NCBI GenBank assembly: GCA_029215795.1
Contig: JARDYH010000003.1
Coordinates: 260,187,562-260,251,561, forward strand
Length of the DNA: 64,000 nucleotides
DNA from: Anniella stebbinsi
Lineage: Eukaryota; Chordata; Lepidosauria; Squamata; Anniellidae
Direction: 5' to 3'
This document shows positions 22,890-33,699 of this stretch, piece by piece. The stretch's first letter is position 1, and every line of letters begins with the position of its first letter. The notes beneath the pieces were generated by a model. It saw only the letters and a program-made list of their open reading frames with translations, had not been told where the DNA came from and did no database searches. The translations under genes were made by a program, and so were the position numbers.

Positions 22890-23035
22890 TCAGAACAGAG
22901 GGATGGGCACTGGGGTTTCAGACCAAAGAGCCATCTGGACTAGCATTCTGTTTCCAACAGTAGCCAGCCAGATGCCTCTCGGGAGTTCACAAACAGGCAT
23001 GAGTGTGATGGCAATCCCTCCTTAATCCTCAGCGG
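22890..23035 (-). mobile_element. Degenerate CR1 3' fragment
   Basis: GAGCCATCTGGACTAGCATT, CAACAGTAGCCAGCCAGATG and CTCTCGGGAGTTCACAAACA follow the order of a CR1 3' UTR variant. Eroded. Confidence 0.5.
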
Positions 23036-23444
23036 GTGTCTTCAGATGGGCTTTTTCTCCCTCTTCTTCCTGTTCTGGATTCTTTCTGGTATTTAATTGG
23101 GGTCTTTATACAGCCATTTTTTTTCTTTTTATGCATAATGCTATATGCCACTTACAAAGGTGGGTGGAGCCTGGCAGGATGTTATCCGTTGTCCACCCTT
23201 CTGACATAGCCCCTCCCCTCACTCAGCACATTTCTTTATTTTATTTTATTTTATTTGTACCCTGCTTTTCTATCACGAAAATGGCACTTACCCATCAGCA
23301 CATTTCTAGTGCTAATTGGTCAGCCCTTCACCACGACCACTGTCATGCTGCAAGACTGTTTCCCCTGTTCACCAATAAATATTGGGCAGTATCCAACAGC
23401 GTCATTCCGCCAGCACGAATGACGTAGCGGCTAGTGGAAACTAA

Positions 23445-23980
23445 AGCCCTTTCTACACCATAGGGGTGTAGAGGGAAAGCGATCCCGGAAGTAGTTGCTT
23501 CCGGGATCATTGCCCTAATACACACCAGAAGTGCAACAACCCGGCTTAATCCCGGGCTGTCGCACATTGCGGCCGCCATTTTTTAAAAAAACAATTGATC
23601 CGGGAGGAGCACACATGCGTTCCAAAGACAGGTAAGTGCATTTTTTCAAAAAATTACCCCCAAAATGGGCCACCCACACCTGCCATCCTATGGATGGCGA
23701 AATTGCTGTCCCCCCCCCCCTCCATTGATGGGCACGGAGCTGCACGATGCAGCTCTGTGCCCATTTCTGCTTCCGCGCTTACTCGTGAGTAAGTGCAGCA
23801 GCCGGGATGGGCAGCCACATCTCCCATGGTCTAGCAGAAAAATCGGGTTTCCCCAGGGATCTGTTATCCCGGGGAATACCTGTCCCCATCCCCACCCCTG
23901 GGAGACCTTGTGCATTATTTGGACTCACAGGGACCAGCCGGGGGCCATCCCAGGCAAACAGCCTGGTGTAGGAATAGCGA
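23445..23980 (+). mobile_element. CpG-rich MITE (family C), longest copy
   Basis: AGCCCTTTCTACACCATAGG at the left and CAGCCTGGTGTAGGAATAGC at the right. The subterminal GATCCCGGAAGTAGTTGC...TTCCGGGATC foldback and the GCATTATTTGGACTCACAGG block match the 18.2 kb copy. Confidence 0.8.
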
Positions 23981-23999
23981 AAGTTCCGAACTATGCACA

Positions 24000-24180
24000 A
24001 GAGAAGAACCCAACTAAAGTCAGGTTTGCACAAGTGCACTTCTGCCAGCAGTTGTGCATGAGGCATGTGCCACCCATTGCACATAACGCTTGTGCAACCC
24101 ATTGTGCAACCCATTCCACATGCCACTTTGTGCAACTGTTGTGCAACAGTTTGCACAATTGCTTGTGCGAGCATACTAGG
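24000..24180. repeat. Cluster of TTGTGCAA/TTGCACAA motifs
   Basis: Within about 170 bp there are at least eight close variants of TTGTGCAA or its complement (for example near 24029, 24051, 24088, 24102, 24131, 24139, 24150, 24162). They look like a degraded short-period tandem repeat and also resemble C/EBP-type half-sites. Confidence 0.6.
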
Positions 24181-24412
24181 CAGAAAGATTCAGCGGAGCT
24201 CTGTTAGCACTATTTGAGTTTGTGGAATGACACCCTTGGATATTGCCTATTGCTCAGAGTTTGCTGAACTGGGGAAGCTCCTTGCATGCCCACATATCCC
24301 TGTCTGCATGGAGCTCCTCCTTCCACTGAAACAGGTGACTCAGTTCTTGAGCGCTCCCCATAGGCTTTGTAGTCCCCGACCAGATAAGGAATGCCAGATT
24401 GACTGAAGCGCC

Positions 24413-24545
24413 ATGCCAGGGGTAAGCCACCTGGTGCCTTCCAGCTGGCTTGGATTACAACACCCATTACCCCTGACCATTGGCCATGCTGGGAACTGTA
24501 GTCCAAAATATCTGGTGGGCTCCAGGTTGTCTATACCTGTGCTGG
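24413..24545. mobile_element. Palindromic MITE (family B)
   Basis: CCTGGTGCCTTCCAGCTGGC and GGATTACAACACCCATTACC are answered by GGGAACTGTAGTCCAAAATA and CTGGTGGGCTCCAGGTTG. Confidence 0.75.
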
Positions 24546-24686
24546 ACTCTAAACTTCGGAACTCCGCAGCAGAGTTCCCAAGTCAATAAACTTAAGCCAT
24601 TAACGAAAACGGACCTGTTAAAATTCAATAAGTGCAGCTACAAAATTAAGATGAACCACAGGAAGTAAACATTTACAAGGAAGTAA

Positions 24687-24688
<2 letters not shown>

Positions 24689-24724
<36 letters not shown>
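24689..24724. repeat. (CT)n microsatellite
   Basis: An uninterrupted run of about 18 CT units. Confidence 0.97.
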
Positions 24725-24728
<4 letters not shown>

Positions 24729-25200
24729 AAACTGATAGCAGCGCTGATCTATGCATTTCACCATGTGGTTCCCCCATCCACCCACCCACCCGCTGCCTTT
24801 TACGATGTTCCATGCTCTCAAAAATTAAATCTGACTTTTAAATTTTAACAGCTAACACAATTTTATTATGACTCTCCCTTCACGAAGTCCTTCCTCACAG
24901 GGCGGGCAGCCGCTCAGCTGCTATCAAGCAAGCTTTACTAGGGGCTAGTTATGTCACATGTCAGCAGCTAAAACTGTCCAAATTGTGCTGAGCAAACACG
25001 AGCCTACTTTATGGGGCTAATGATAAAGAATGCAAAGAAGGTTCTTACAGGAATTCAAACCAATACCATTAATACGCCCTGGCTCCAATCCTACGTGAAC
25101 AATAGCAAAGTTTTACTCTTATTGTTAGGATGGGATGCAGCTTCCCCTTGTATTTTGCACAGTATATTAACGGCAGCAGCTGTATCCATTTCGGTTTGAA
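24725..25200. other. Intronic sequence, nothing recognised
   Basis: AT-rich intron with no repeat head, LINE motif or coding frame recognised. Confidence 0.5.
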
Positions 25201-25204
25201 AAGC

Positions 25205-25485
25205 AACATGTTGAGCACCCGGAACATGCTCTCTCAGGTTGTGGTTCAATGAATGCCTGGTGAACGCAGTGCTGTCGAGAGAGCATCCCTGCTAGATCTT
25301 AACACCCAGGCAGGTACAAGGGAAAAGATGTTCCTTCAGGTATACAGGCCAGGTCCTGAGTCACACAAGGCTTCATAAGTGTCAACACAAGCCCCATGAA
25401 CTTGGCTCGATAGCACATTGGCAGCTGGCACAATCCTTCAGAACTGGAGTATCATGTTCTCAGTCGGCTGTCTCAGGACAAAACA
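25205..25485 (-). mobile_element. Degenerate L2 LINE ORF2/3' fragment
   Basis: GATGTTCCTTCAGGTATACA and CACAAGGCTTCATAAGTGTC parallel the corresponding L2 text at 3595-3645 (GGTGTTCCATCAGGTATTGT, AAGGCTTTATAGGTTAGAAC). Strongly diverged. Confidence 0.6.
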
Positions 25486-25549
25486 AAATGCTCATCAAAG
25501 GCACACATAATGGGTTTACAAGTGCTAGCTTTCTCTACTCTCTATAAGC

Positions 25550-25850
25550 ACCCACAGCCCAAACATGGATTGGGACCATGCTGCTTTTGGAAAGGAGGAT
25601 TTAAGCTCCTCACACCCTATTTGTAGGGGGTGTGTGGGGGGGGGTGAAATTCCACTCCCCACCCCATTGGGCTGGTGATAAAAAAAAAGCATCCCCATTG
25701 GAATCAATGGAGGTTTTTCTCCTCTTTTCTTTTTCTTTTTAAAAAACGCCCCACATGGGGAGTGAAATTTCATGCAGGAGGAGCCACCCATGTGGGGGAA
25801 AAGCTTTAATCCTCCTCGCCCAGAGGCACCAAACTCCTGATCCGAATCGT
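25550..25850. mobile_element. Possible palindromic element (family E)
   Basis: GGATTGGGACCATG, GGAGGATTTAAGCTCCT at the left and GCTTTAATCCTCCT, CTGATCCGAATCGTGACC at the right are roughly inverted. Related text occurs at 43.9-44.2 kb and 49.17-49.38 kb. Eroded; family not identified. Confidence 0.4.
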
Positions 25851-26188
25851 GACCATGTAGAATAGAAAGTTAGCACGTATCGCGCCATTAAGTGTGCCTT
25901 CACTAATGTTTGATTTGCCCCTCACTGAGCATGGCCTAGCAACAGCAATTAACACTAGCTTCCAGGCCAGCCTCAAAGGCAAGATAAACTGGATCCCAAC
26001 ATTGAGTAGGAGCTGTCTGAGTCCGGGGGGAGTTCAAGGCAGATCATGGGGATCCTAGCTCTATGGGGAGCCAGTTCACAACCCTTTCCCTCATCACTAA
26101 GTTAGCCCCCTCTTGGACTCAGAGGAAGATGCAAGAGATATGAAGGCCTAGAGGGAAAAAATAGTGGGGGGAAACGGGGGGATACTTT

Positions 26189-26640
26189 GAGAACATAAGA
26201 ACAGCCATGCTGGATCAGACCAAGGGTCATCTAACCCAGCACTCTGTTGGCCAAGCAGCTGCCGACCAGGAACCCACAAGCAGGACACAGGTGCAACAAC
26301 ACCCTCCCGACCATGTTCCCCAGCAACTGGTGTAGATAAGCTTACTGTCTCTGATACCAGAGGCGGCATATAGCCATCAGGACTAGTAGCCGTTGATAGC
26401 CTTCTCCTCCAGGAATTGGTCCAACCCCCTTTTAAAGCCATCCAAATTGGTGACCATCATTACGTCTCGTGGTAGCGAATTCCATAGTTTAACTACGTGC
26501 TGAATCTCCCATCAATCGGCTTCATGGGATGACCCCATTGGTTTGTAGTACTATGGGAGAAAAATGTCTCCCCATCCACATTCTCCACACCATGCATGAT
26601 TTTGTACACTTTGGTCTTTTGCTAGTACAAATTCCATAAT
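26189..26640 (-). mobile_element. CR1-type LINE 3' end with short ORF2 remnant
   Basis: It begins AGAACATAAGAACAGCCATG (the CR1 3' terminus in minus orientation) and runs through CCCAGCAACTGGTGTAGATA and ATAGCCATCAGGACTAGTAG into the ORF2 end near 26560-26640. Confidence 0.9.
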
Positions 26641-27830
26641 CCCTCATAGTAAAAATCATCCCCACCCACCCACCACCTACCCTGAATTTGTCTTTTTCTT
26701 TTTCTCCTTTGTTCTAGGTCTTCACGTCTCTAAACCGGCCCCAGAGGCACTTGGCTTGAGCAAGATTGCTGCATCACATCTTTACACCACAGCCGGGGAC
26801 ACTATTCAGCTGGTGGTGCGATGCCAATGCAAACGCTGAAAATGGTGCTGACCACTATCTATAAAAAGTGTAAATAGATCAGTGTGTGCATGGGAGGGAG
26901 TGAAAATGGGGGGGGGAGGAAAGGTGACCCATGCCTTTGTATGCTAAATTAATTTCTCCTCTGAGCATTGATAGAGAAGCACTTGATTAAAGAATAATAA
27001 TACATGTTTTACAGATACTGTCTCAAGTAGGGTGTTTTTTTTGGCGGGGGTATTTTAAAGAAAAAGATCCCCCCAAGCTGAGCCCAGTGATAAGTGACAA
27101 TAGGACATTGCTATTTATTCAGGCCCAGCAAAGGCTCCACAGTCAATCCATAGCCTGTGAGTGTACAAAGGTTGTAGGGCTTGTATAAAGATGTTTATCA
27201 GAAATCCATCAGCCATGTTCCGCTTTTGATTATGCTATCGCAGCCTGTCCACGACAGCATCAAAGGCAGCCTAACCCTCGAATGAGAAGCCTCATCGTAG
27301 AGAGTCACAGCAGAAGAGAAACCTCCCACTACCTAATATGCATATTTAACGGCACATCCAATTAACCACTTTGCTGACTGAGATTGCTTTATTATTCATT
27401 TTATTCCGACTTATGTTAATACTTTGGCAGGAGACATGAAAAATGACTGACACAGCAGAATGGAAATTTTTGAAAGGCAGCATAAAAATGTGGCTAACTT
27501 ACAAGTCACATTTGGAGAACGGCTATAAGTTATGATCCCGGTGTCAGAAAAAAAAAAAAACCTGTATCGCTCGTGTATTCTGCAGGGCTGCTCCTTAATC
27601 AGGGAGTCTGTGTTAGCGCTCATAACACGGATTAACGAAAGGGTCTAATGATGTTCCGAAAGAGATTTCAAAACCGCCCAAAACAATACAGTTCCGGAAA
27701 ACTGGTAAGGGAAAAAAATGTTGAATACGCTGGGCAAATGCCAAGAGCAAACCAGATTGTAGCCAATGTCATGCTGTGGCCCTCCCTTTAAGATATGCAA
27801 TGGCAGCAGGATTGTTAACAGGGACTAGTC
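26640..27830. other. Intronic sequence; 27.1-27.75 kb may hold a conserved noncoding element
   Basis: No gene. The segment 27110-27750 lacks recognisable transposons, apart from an A run at 27548-27560, and has the AT-rich, motif-dense look of conserved intronic elements (CTAATATGCATATTTAA, TCCAATTAACCACTTTGCTG, CACGGATTAACGAAAGG). This is an impression, not a measurement. Confidence 0.4.
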
Positions 27831-27834
27831 AATG

Positions 27835-27916
27835 AGTCCACATTACACCAGTACTTTTCCAGCTGCAATGGCTGCCAGCACATGTCCAGGCCAGATTAAC
27901 ACTCAAAGCCCTAAAC
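27835..27916 (+). mobile_element. L2 LINE ORF2 fragment, left part
   Basis: The plus strand reads TPVLFQLQWLPAHVQARLTLKALN, the eroded L2 stretch seen intact at 42.07 kb as TPVLKSLHWLPISFRAKYKV. It stops at 27916, where a MITE begins. Confidence 0.8.
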
Positions 27917-28236
27917 TAGGCTGACCATATGAAAAGGAGGACAGGGCTCATGTAACTTTAACAGTTGTAGAAAAAAGGGAATTTCAGCCAGTGTCATTTG
28001 TATGCAATTAGTTCCTGGTGAAATTCCCTCTTCATCACAACAGTTAAAGTTGCAGGGGCCCTGCCTTCTTTTGTATATGGTCACTCTAGTGTAGTGCCTG
28101 CACCTTTAACTGTTGTGATGAAGAGGGAATTTCACCAGGTACTAATTTCATACAAATGACCCTGGCTGAAATTCCCTTTTTTCTACAACTGTTAAAGTTA
28201 CATGAGCCCTGTCCTCCTTTTCATATGGTCAGCCTA
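27917..28236. mobile_element. hAT-like palindromic MITE (family F), inserted in L2
   Basis: A 320-bp foldback from TAGGCTGACCATATGAAAAG to its complement. Both arms are long and closely matched, with ACAGGGCTCATGTAACTTTA, then GGTGAAATTCCCTCTTCATC and its complement towards the centre. CCTAAAC is duplicated at 27910-27916 and 28237-28243 (8 bp with one mismatch), as expected of hAT elements. No transposase. Related copies are at 51.9, 60.0 and 63.1 kb. Confidence 0.85.
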
Positions 28237-28695
28237 CCTAAACAGCTTGGGGCCAGGTGATCTTAAGGATTGCATCCTCCCATATGTATCTGCCCAGACC
28301 CTAAGATCATCTTCAGAGGTCCTTTTCCATGATCCCCTGCCTAAGGAAGTGAGGTGGGTGACTGCCTGGAAGAGAACCTTTTCTGCTGTGGCACCCCGGC
28401 TGTGGAATGAGCTCCCTAGAGAGGTTTATCTGGCATCTACATTGTACTCTTTCAAGCGCCAGGTGGTCCTTTTTATTTTCCCAGCATTTTAACAGCTAAA
28501 TTAACCCAATTTTAACCCTTGCTGTTTTAAATCTATATTTTAAATTTCTGCATTGTTGCTCAGTTTTATTCTGGTTGTACTTTTATATTGTGGTTTTAAG
28601 CTTCCATATTTTATATTTTATGCTCTACCTTATTGTTTTAATTTTTGTGAACCGCCCAGAGAGCTTTGGCTATTGGGCAGTATAGAGATGAAATA
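28237..28695 (+). mobile_element. L2 LINE ORF2 C-terminus and 3' UTR, right part
   Basis: The plus frame reads LNSLGPGDLKDCILPYVSA...RTFSAVAPRLWNELPREVY...FKRQVVLF, the L2 ORF2 C-terminus, followed by a T-rich UTR and GAACCGCCCAGAGAGCTTTG, the L2 3' end. Continues the copy split by the MITE. Confidence 0.9.
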
Positions 28696-28984
28696 TATAA
28701 ATATCCCTTAGAAACCACTTGCTTTATTAATGCTCAGTTATTTTGTTAAATCTGTTCCATGTTTCACAGATCATCAGGCACCTTGTGTTCCATCATCCAC
28801 CGTTTGACAGAATCAGATGTTGTTTTTTTACCAGAATGTTGTTCTACTTGTGCTAATTTGCATTAGTGCTAATGTGCTCTTGCACTAATCTGCATTAGTT
28901 CATGCAAATTCCTCCCCACCCCCCAGTGAATACCTATTCCACTAGTCCGAGGAATTCCGCGTGACTTGGAAAAATGAGGTCCGC

Positions 28985-29056
28985 TGCGGAATGAGAAACT
29001 GGAATGCTAGACTAGATAGATCTTTGGCCTGATCTAGCAAAGCTCTTCTTATGACT
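28985..29056 (+). mobile_element. CR1-type LINE 3' tip
   Basis: GGAATGCTAGACTAGATAGA, TCTTTGGCCTGATCTAGCAA and CTCTTCTTATG form the CR1 3' end in plus orientation. Confidence 0.65.
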
Positions 29057-29059
29057 TGC

Positions 29060-30160
29060 TAGTTTCCTAGGCGGATGAATTGTTTGGGGGGGGGGTCTCT
29101 TTGTGGGACCACAATCCATCAGGTGACTCCCTGCCTGTACTCTGATGTGCTGCAGATCAGACCCAGGTTTACCCACTTTATTGATGAAAAGAATCTGGAG
29201 ACTAAGGGGGAGGGTTCTGAAATGAACTCCCCCGGTTCAGACATTTCTGAGCCACTACATAGAAGCGGCACTGCAGCTACGCATTTTGGATAGTGTCGGG
29301 CCTTTTATCCTTTAATAATAACAAAGGTCTTTTACTGGAGGAGGAGGAGGAGGAGGAGGAATGAGGTTTCCAGAGGTCCACCCACAGTGCAAGATACATA
29401 TGGGAGACTCAGCTCCTTCTCAATTCTGATGGGTAGTTCTGGCCCATCAGGAAGCAGCTCAGCACAAGAACATCTGCCAAGAGTGCAGGCTGGACTTAAC
29501 TGCACAGCTGAGTTCATGAAGGATGAACAATCTCTCCAGATGTACCACAAACCACTGCAGCCTGCCCTACAGGTTAGCCATCTCTGCTGTCAGGAAAAAA
29601 AATGGCAAGTGTGTTAGCCCACCTGAAAGGGGGGGGGCACAGGAAAAAAGAAAGAGTTATATGAGCTGATGATATCCTAGTGAACAAAACCATCCCTCCT
29701 ACATCATTCTTATTCATTGTGATATTTAACAAGGTCATAAAAATATTGTTATTTATACGGCAACAGCAGATTCCCCACCATCACTCCGCTCCGAAAACCT
29801 CTCTGATTTGGAAATCATTTCTCAACAGTGACAGCATAAGGATTTTATTGCAGTATCATAAATCCTAATCCTCCTATCCAAAAAGCTCCTGGAGAGTTCA
29901 ATTGGATCTTGATGGAACTAGGAAGAATGATCTAGCCCACTCCGACTTTGGCTGGCAAGAGTCCTCATTGCAACACACACACACACACACCCTGATGTAC
30001 TACAATTTAGGATAAATCTGGTGTTGTGAAACTCTCCTAGACTAATCCTGTCAGCACCTAAATACTCTGGATCAGGCATGCTTAGCAGCTTGTCACAAAA
30101 CCCAAGGTCAGATACAGGCATAACTATGGTTTGGCTAATACAGAAGCCTTCTGCCGCTAC
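29060..30160. other. Intronic sequence with simple repeats
   Basis: Contains a (GGA)n run at 29337-29361, a G run near 29631 and a (CA)n run at 29970-29990. No gene or larger repeat recognised. Confidence 0.55.
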
Positions 30161-30162
30161 AT

Positions 30163-30480
30163 TCACTGAAAGAGGGATGGATCAGGGTATTTCCAGTTCA
30201 TGTCTAACCCTCTTTTAAAGCCATCCAAATTGGTGGCCATCACTACATCTTGTGGTAGCAAATTCCATTGTTTAACTACATGATGTGTGAAAAATGCCTC
30301 CCTCTCCACGTTCTCCATACCATGCATAATTCTGTACGCATCTATCAAGTCGTCCCTTAGCCTCCATTTTTTTCCAAGAAAAACAATCCCAGTTGTTGTA
30401 ACCTTCCCTCATAGGATCTGCTGAACTTTGCAACTGAGAATTTAGTGCCTGGATTTTCTTTTTTTCGTCTTCCCTCACAA
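30163..30480 (-). mobile_element. CR1 LINE ORF2 C-terminal fragment
   Basis: The minus frame reads AYRIMHGMENVEREAFFTHHVVKQWNLLPQDVVMATNLDGFKRGLDMN, split across short reading segments; it is the CR1 ORF2 C-terminus. The 3' tip is missing on this side. Confidence 0.88.
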
Positions 30481-30499
30481 TCCTCTTTCCTTTTGAGCT

Positions 30500-30620
30500 A
30501 TGTCTTTTGATTGTAAACCTGCAGGTAGGGACTGTTCATATTTTCTTATCTGTCTCAATTGCACTGGGAGCCATTTTGGCGGAAGGGTGGGATACAAATA
30601 CTACAAATTAATAAGTACGT
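30500..30620 (+). mobile_element. LINE 3' tail fragment
   Basis: TTGATTGTAAACCTGCAGGT, AGGGACTG and GGAGCCATTTTGGCGGAAGG, then GTGGGATACAAATAC, are the common reptile LINE/SINE tail. A similar tail lies at 45.46-45.59 kb and an inverse one at 40.32-40.39 kb. Confidence 0.55.
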
Positions 30621-30769
30621 AAGTAAGGTTCCTTGAATCCAAACAGCTTCAATCTAGCTCTTTCCTTTCCACAAATACAGACTTTGTTCTGCTTCGCTGT
30701 GAAAGTCACATAAAGCCACCTTTAAACCAGGGGAATCTAGGGAAGAAATATGATATAGAACTTGATTAG

Positions 30770-31085
30770 ACCAAACCAAGGATCCATTTATTGCAGCAGT
30801 AGCACAGGGAAGGAATGAAAAGAACGGTCCTGCTGATTGTCTTCAGAACCTGATACTTAAGAGATAAACTCTCTCTGAATATGGAGGTTCCATTTGGCTA
30901 ATAGCCACTGATAGTCCTATCCTCTATAAATTTGTCCAAACCCTTTTTAAAGCCACCTAATCTAATGCCTGAAAACCACACCCTGTGGTAGTGAATTCAA
31001 ATGCACTTGAGGACTGAACTACTTAGAAAACAATCTGATTGATTGGTCCTTGATTATTGAACACAGAGGCTCCTAGTCTTCCAAA
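30770..31085 (-). mobile_element. Degenerate CR1 3' fragment
   Basis: GGCTAATAGCCACTGATAGT, TTTGTCCAAACCCTTTTTAA and CCTGTGGTAGTGAATTC follow the CR1 order seen at 26.4 kb. Strongly eroded. Confidence 0.65.
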
Positions 31086-31089
31086 ACTG

Positions 31090-31500
31090 GGCAGGAGGAG
31101 TGGCAGAGGTGATCTTCACCTCCCCATCCTCCCATCCTACATGTTTTGCTAGACGGGCTTTTTGCCCATCTTGCAGTGGTGCTTTGGAAGGGGAGGGAAG
31201 AAGACTAGAGAAGCTTCAGGATAGCTCATAACTTGGTCTCTCTGGTCTCCTCCTCTTCTTGCCCACCAAAAGGGTTCATTTTTCCCACCTCCAAGGTCAC
31301 TTTTCCAACTCTGGAGGGCAGCCACCCCAGTTCTTTCCACATCAGCTGCAAAGGGGAAGGGGGTTCAGATCTCTGACTCCTCTTCCAAGGTTGGAGTACT
31401 GTATGCAGCCTTGGAGGGGGGATCCCCAGTATCCTATGGGCCCTCAGTTGTCTAGAGGCCACAGGATCTCCCCTTTAACCCTACAGAAAATAATGCCAGG
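31090..31500. repeat. Second copy of the dispersed repeat seen at 2.3-2.64 kb
   Basis: Shares the GAAGCTTCAGGATAGCTCAT / TCTCTGGTCTCCTCCTCTTC context with 2340-2400. The hairpin of the first copy is not preserved. Unidentified family. Confidence 0.5.
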
Positions 31501-31725
31501 ATGGGACACAAAGGTTGCAACACATTTACCTAGGAGTTCAATGCGGCTTACTTCTGAAAAGACAGACGCAAGACTGCACTGGAAAATAGTTTTAAAATGT
31601 TTGAAATCCTGCCATAAAGAAGAGATGCGGAGTTTTAGCCAACTGCCTGCACGGCCACAGGTGCAAGTTCTGCTAAGCAGCTTCCATTTGGGCCTCAGGA
31701 AATGTTTCTCAGCTGTTAAGTCAGC

Positions 31726-31826
31726 CTTTCACCAACCTGGTGTCCTCCGGATGTGTTGGGTTGAAACTCCCATTATCCCCAGCCACCATGGCCATACTGG
31801 CTTGGGATGATAGGAGTTGGAGTCTG
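31726..31826. mobile_element. Palindromic MITE (family B), short
   Basis: CCTGGTGTCCTCCGGATGTG and GAAACTCCCATTATCCCCAG pair with GGGATGATAGGAGTTGGAGT. Confidence 0.65.
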
Positions 31827-31827
31827 T

Positions 31828-32505
31828 GATGTTCTACCTGTTTGTAGTTGTAAATATATTGCAAAGTTTATTGTTTGTGATATGCATTTGTTTATATCTT
31901 TAAAAAGAAGTAAGAATAATAACAGGTAAAGTAAATAAGTAAGCCGAAATGTACTTACTGTTTGTGGTTAAAGGTCTAGGTAAGTATGGAGTGCATGGAT
32001 TGGCTGGCTGTGTGCCTGAATGGAAAGTGAGTGCAGATTGGCTAGTTGTTTAGAGTGCCTGGATTGGTTGGTTAAGAGGTTGTGTAAGAGGAGCTAGAGA
32101 GCGAGTGGAGTGTATATATGTGTCTGACAGAGAGAGCTGAGTGGTTGATTGGGACGAGATTTGAGGGGGATTTTTGAGAGGGACATTAAAAGAGATTTGA
32201 GAAAATTGAGAGTATTGAGAGTATTGAGAGTACTGAGAGATAGAGTCTGAAGCAAGATTAGTAGATGAGAAGAGTGTTTGATTGAGAGATCGAGATAAGA
32301 TTTTAGAGCAAAGATTAAATAAAGAACAATTTGTTAAAGTATAAGAGTTCTGACAGAAACCACTAAGCATTGAAACCTTGTAACCGCTACAGAATTGAAC
32401 TGAAGTACCCATTAGGCTTGTTGACACGCAATTTCTTATTAATAAATTCTTGTTCATTCCATCTTCTCGTGTGGTCTGTGGGTGTACCTGAGAAGGTACT
32501 GGTGG
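31828..32505 (+). mobile_element. Possible LTR (endogenous retrovirus or gypsy-type), followed by primer-site-like sequence
   Basis: Starts TGTGATGTTC, contains AATAAA at 32317 and again near 32444, then a T-rich stretch and CTCGTGTGGTCTGTGGGTGT. The edge is followed by TGGTGGCAGCGGAAC (from about 32501), which resembles the sequence after the 5' LTR in reptile LTR elements. A GA-rich region with repeated GAGAGTATTGAGAGTATT lies inside (32205-32240). No gag or pol frame follows, and no target duplication was found. Solo LTR plus leader is the best guess. Confidence 0.4.
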
Positions 32506-32689
32506 CAGCGGAACTAAGAAGTTATCTGGAGGCCAGGTTGCTGGGCTGTAGTACTGTAGACCTAAATAGTAAAGGCGAGACAAAGGCAGCAGCAGCAAGT
32601 AGTCAAGGATAACCTCACAGAGTCCGAAACATTCAGAGCACACCAGGTTGGTGGAAGGCTGTGTTACAAAGCAGCAAGTTGCCTGACAT

Positions 32690-33250
32690 TTTCACCACGT
32701 TCAAATTCTGTGCCAAATCAAGCTGAAAAGAAATCCATGTTGGAACAGCAACCATTTTTCCCAGCCTCCGGGGGAAGTCCGCCAAGCCCCAAGATGGCCG
32801 GTTTCCACCTCCCTACCTTATTCTAATAGGCCGAAATGTCTCTCCAAAAGCTTAGTGACTACCAGTAAGAGCATTAAGCTAAAATATGCTGGTATTTTTG
32901 CTCTACCTACATTGCCTTTGGCCCTGCCCTTTTTCACCTTTGGCCACGCCCAACACTATGACGTAGGACTTGTCTGAAATTGAATTCACCTTTCTGGCTG
33001 AGAGAGGTCTTCCACCTCTGGGCTTCTATGATTCAATTCCAAGGAAAACTATAGCCTTTTGCATAAGTTTTCCTCTCACCTGTTCAGGCAAGAGGTGACC
33101 GGGATCCTATAGGCTAGCCACCCTCTCAATTTCCCCATCCCTGTTGACTCCCTGCTGTCCTTCAGGCTGAAGATCTGAAAGGGGATTCTTTGCACATCTG
33201 GCCACATGATGGTGAAACATGCAACCACACCTGCCTTTAGCATGTATGCA
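32690..33250. other. Intronic sequence with an unidentified dispersed repeat at 32.75-32.96 kb
   Basis: The repeat shares the CAGTAAGAGC.TTAAGC.AAA phrase with 12.4 kb. The rest is plain intron. Confidence 0.45.
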
Positions 33251-33305
33251 TGTATTACATTTCTATACCACCTAGTGGCCAAAGCTCTCGGGGTGGTTCA
33301 CTTTA
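33250..33305 (-). mobile_element. L2 LINE 3' tail scrap
   Basis: TACATTTCTATACCACCTAG then GCCAAAGCTCTCGGGGTGGT is the L2 3' end. Confidence 0.7.
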
Positions 33306-33313
33306 CCCCTCAT

Positions 33314-33478
33314 TGGCCAGATCTACACCAAGCGGGATATAGCGGTGAAAAAGAAGTATATGGTATGTGACAATAGGCCCCAACATGTTTTCAGTGCACT
33401 TCAATACTGCTATAAAGCAGTAGTGTGGCTCCTGCCTTTGATATACCGCTTTCATACCTCTTGGTGTAGATCTGGCCA
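33314..33478. mobile_element. Palindromic MITE with TIR TGGCCAGATCTACACCAAG
   Basis: The 19-base ends TGGCCAGATCTACACCAAG (33314-33332) and their exact complement (33460-33478) are perfect. The interior is partly palindromic as well (GATATAGCGG ... GATATACCGC). The element is 165 bp. Its end resembles the GGCC..CTACACC ends of family C. Confidence 0.88.
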
Positions 33479-33699
33479 TAGTTCATGGACCCAACGTGGA
33501 CTGCTGTTAGAGCTGAAAGTCAAGACTGCTGCCACTGAGTCCCAAAAATAAAACCCTCAGTTCCTACAACACACTTTTCCTGTTACTGCAATTTCTAGCC
33601 CTCCAGTGCAGAGCCGGATTATGCCAAGTGCAGCAGGGCTGGGTAGCAGGTAAGCAGCGGTTCTGTCTCCCAAGCCCACCGATTGCTGGGATTCTTGCA

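Noticed and set aside
32050..32643. 197-codon minus-strand frame over the LTR-like segment
   Set aside because: It reads antisense across GA-rich and TATTGAGAG repeats, giving SQYSQYSQYSQ; no family match.
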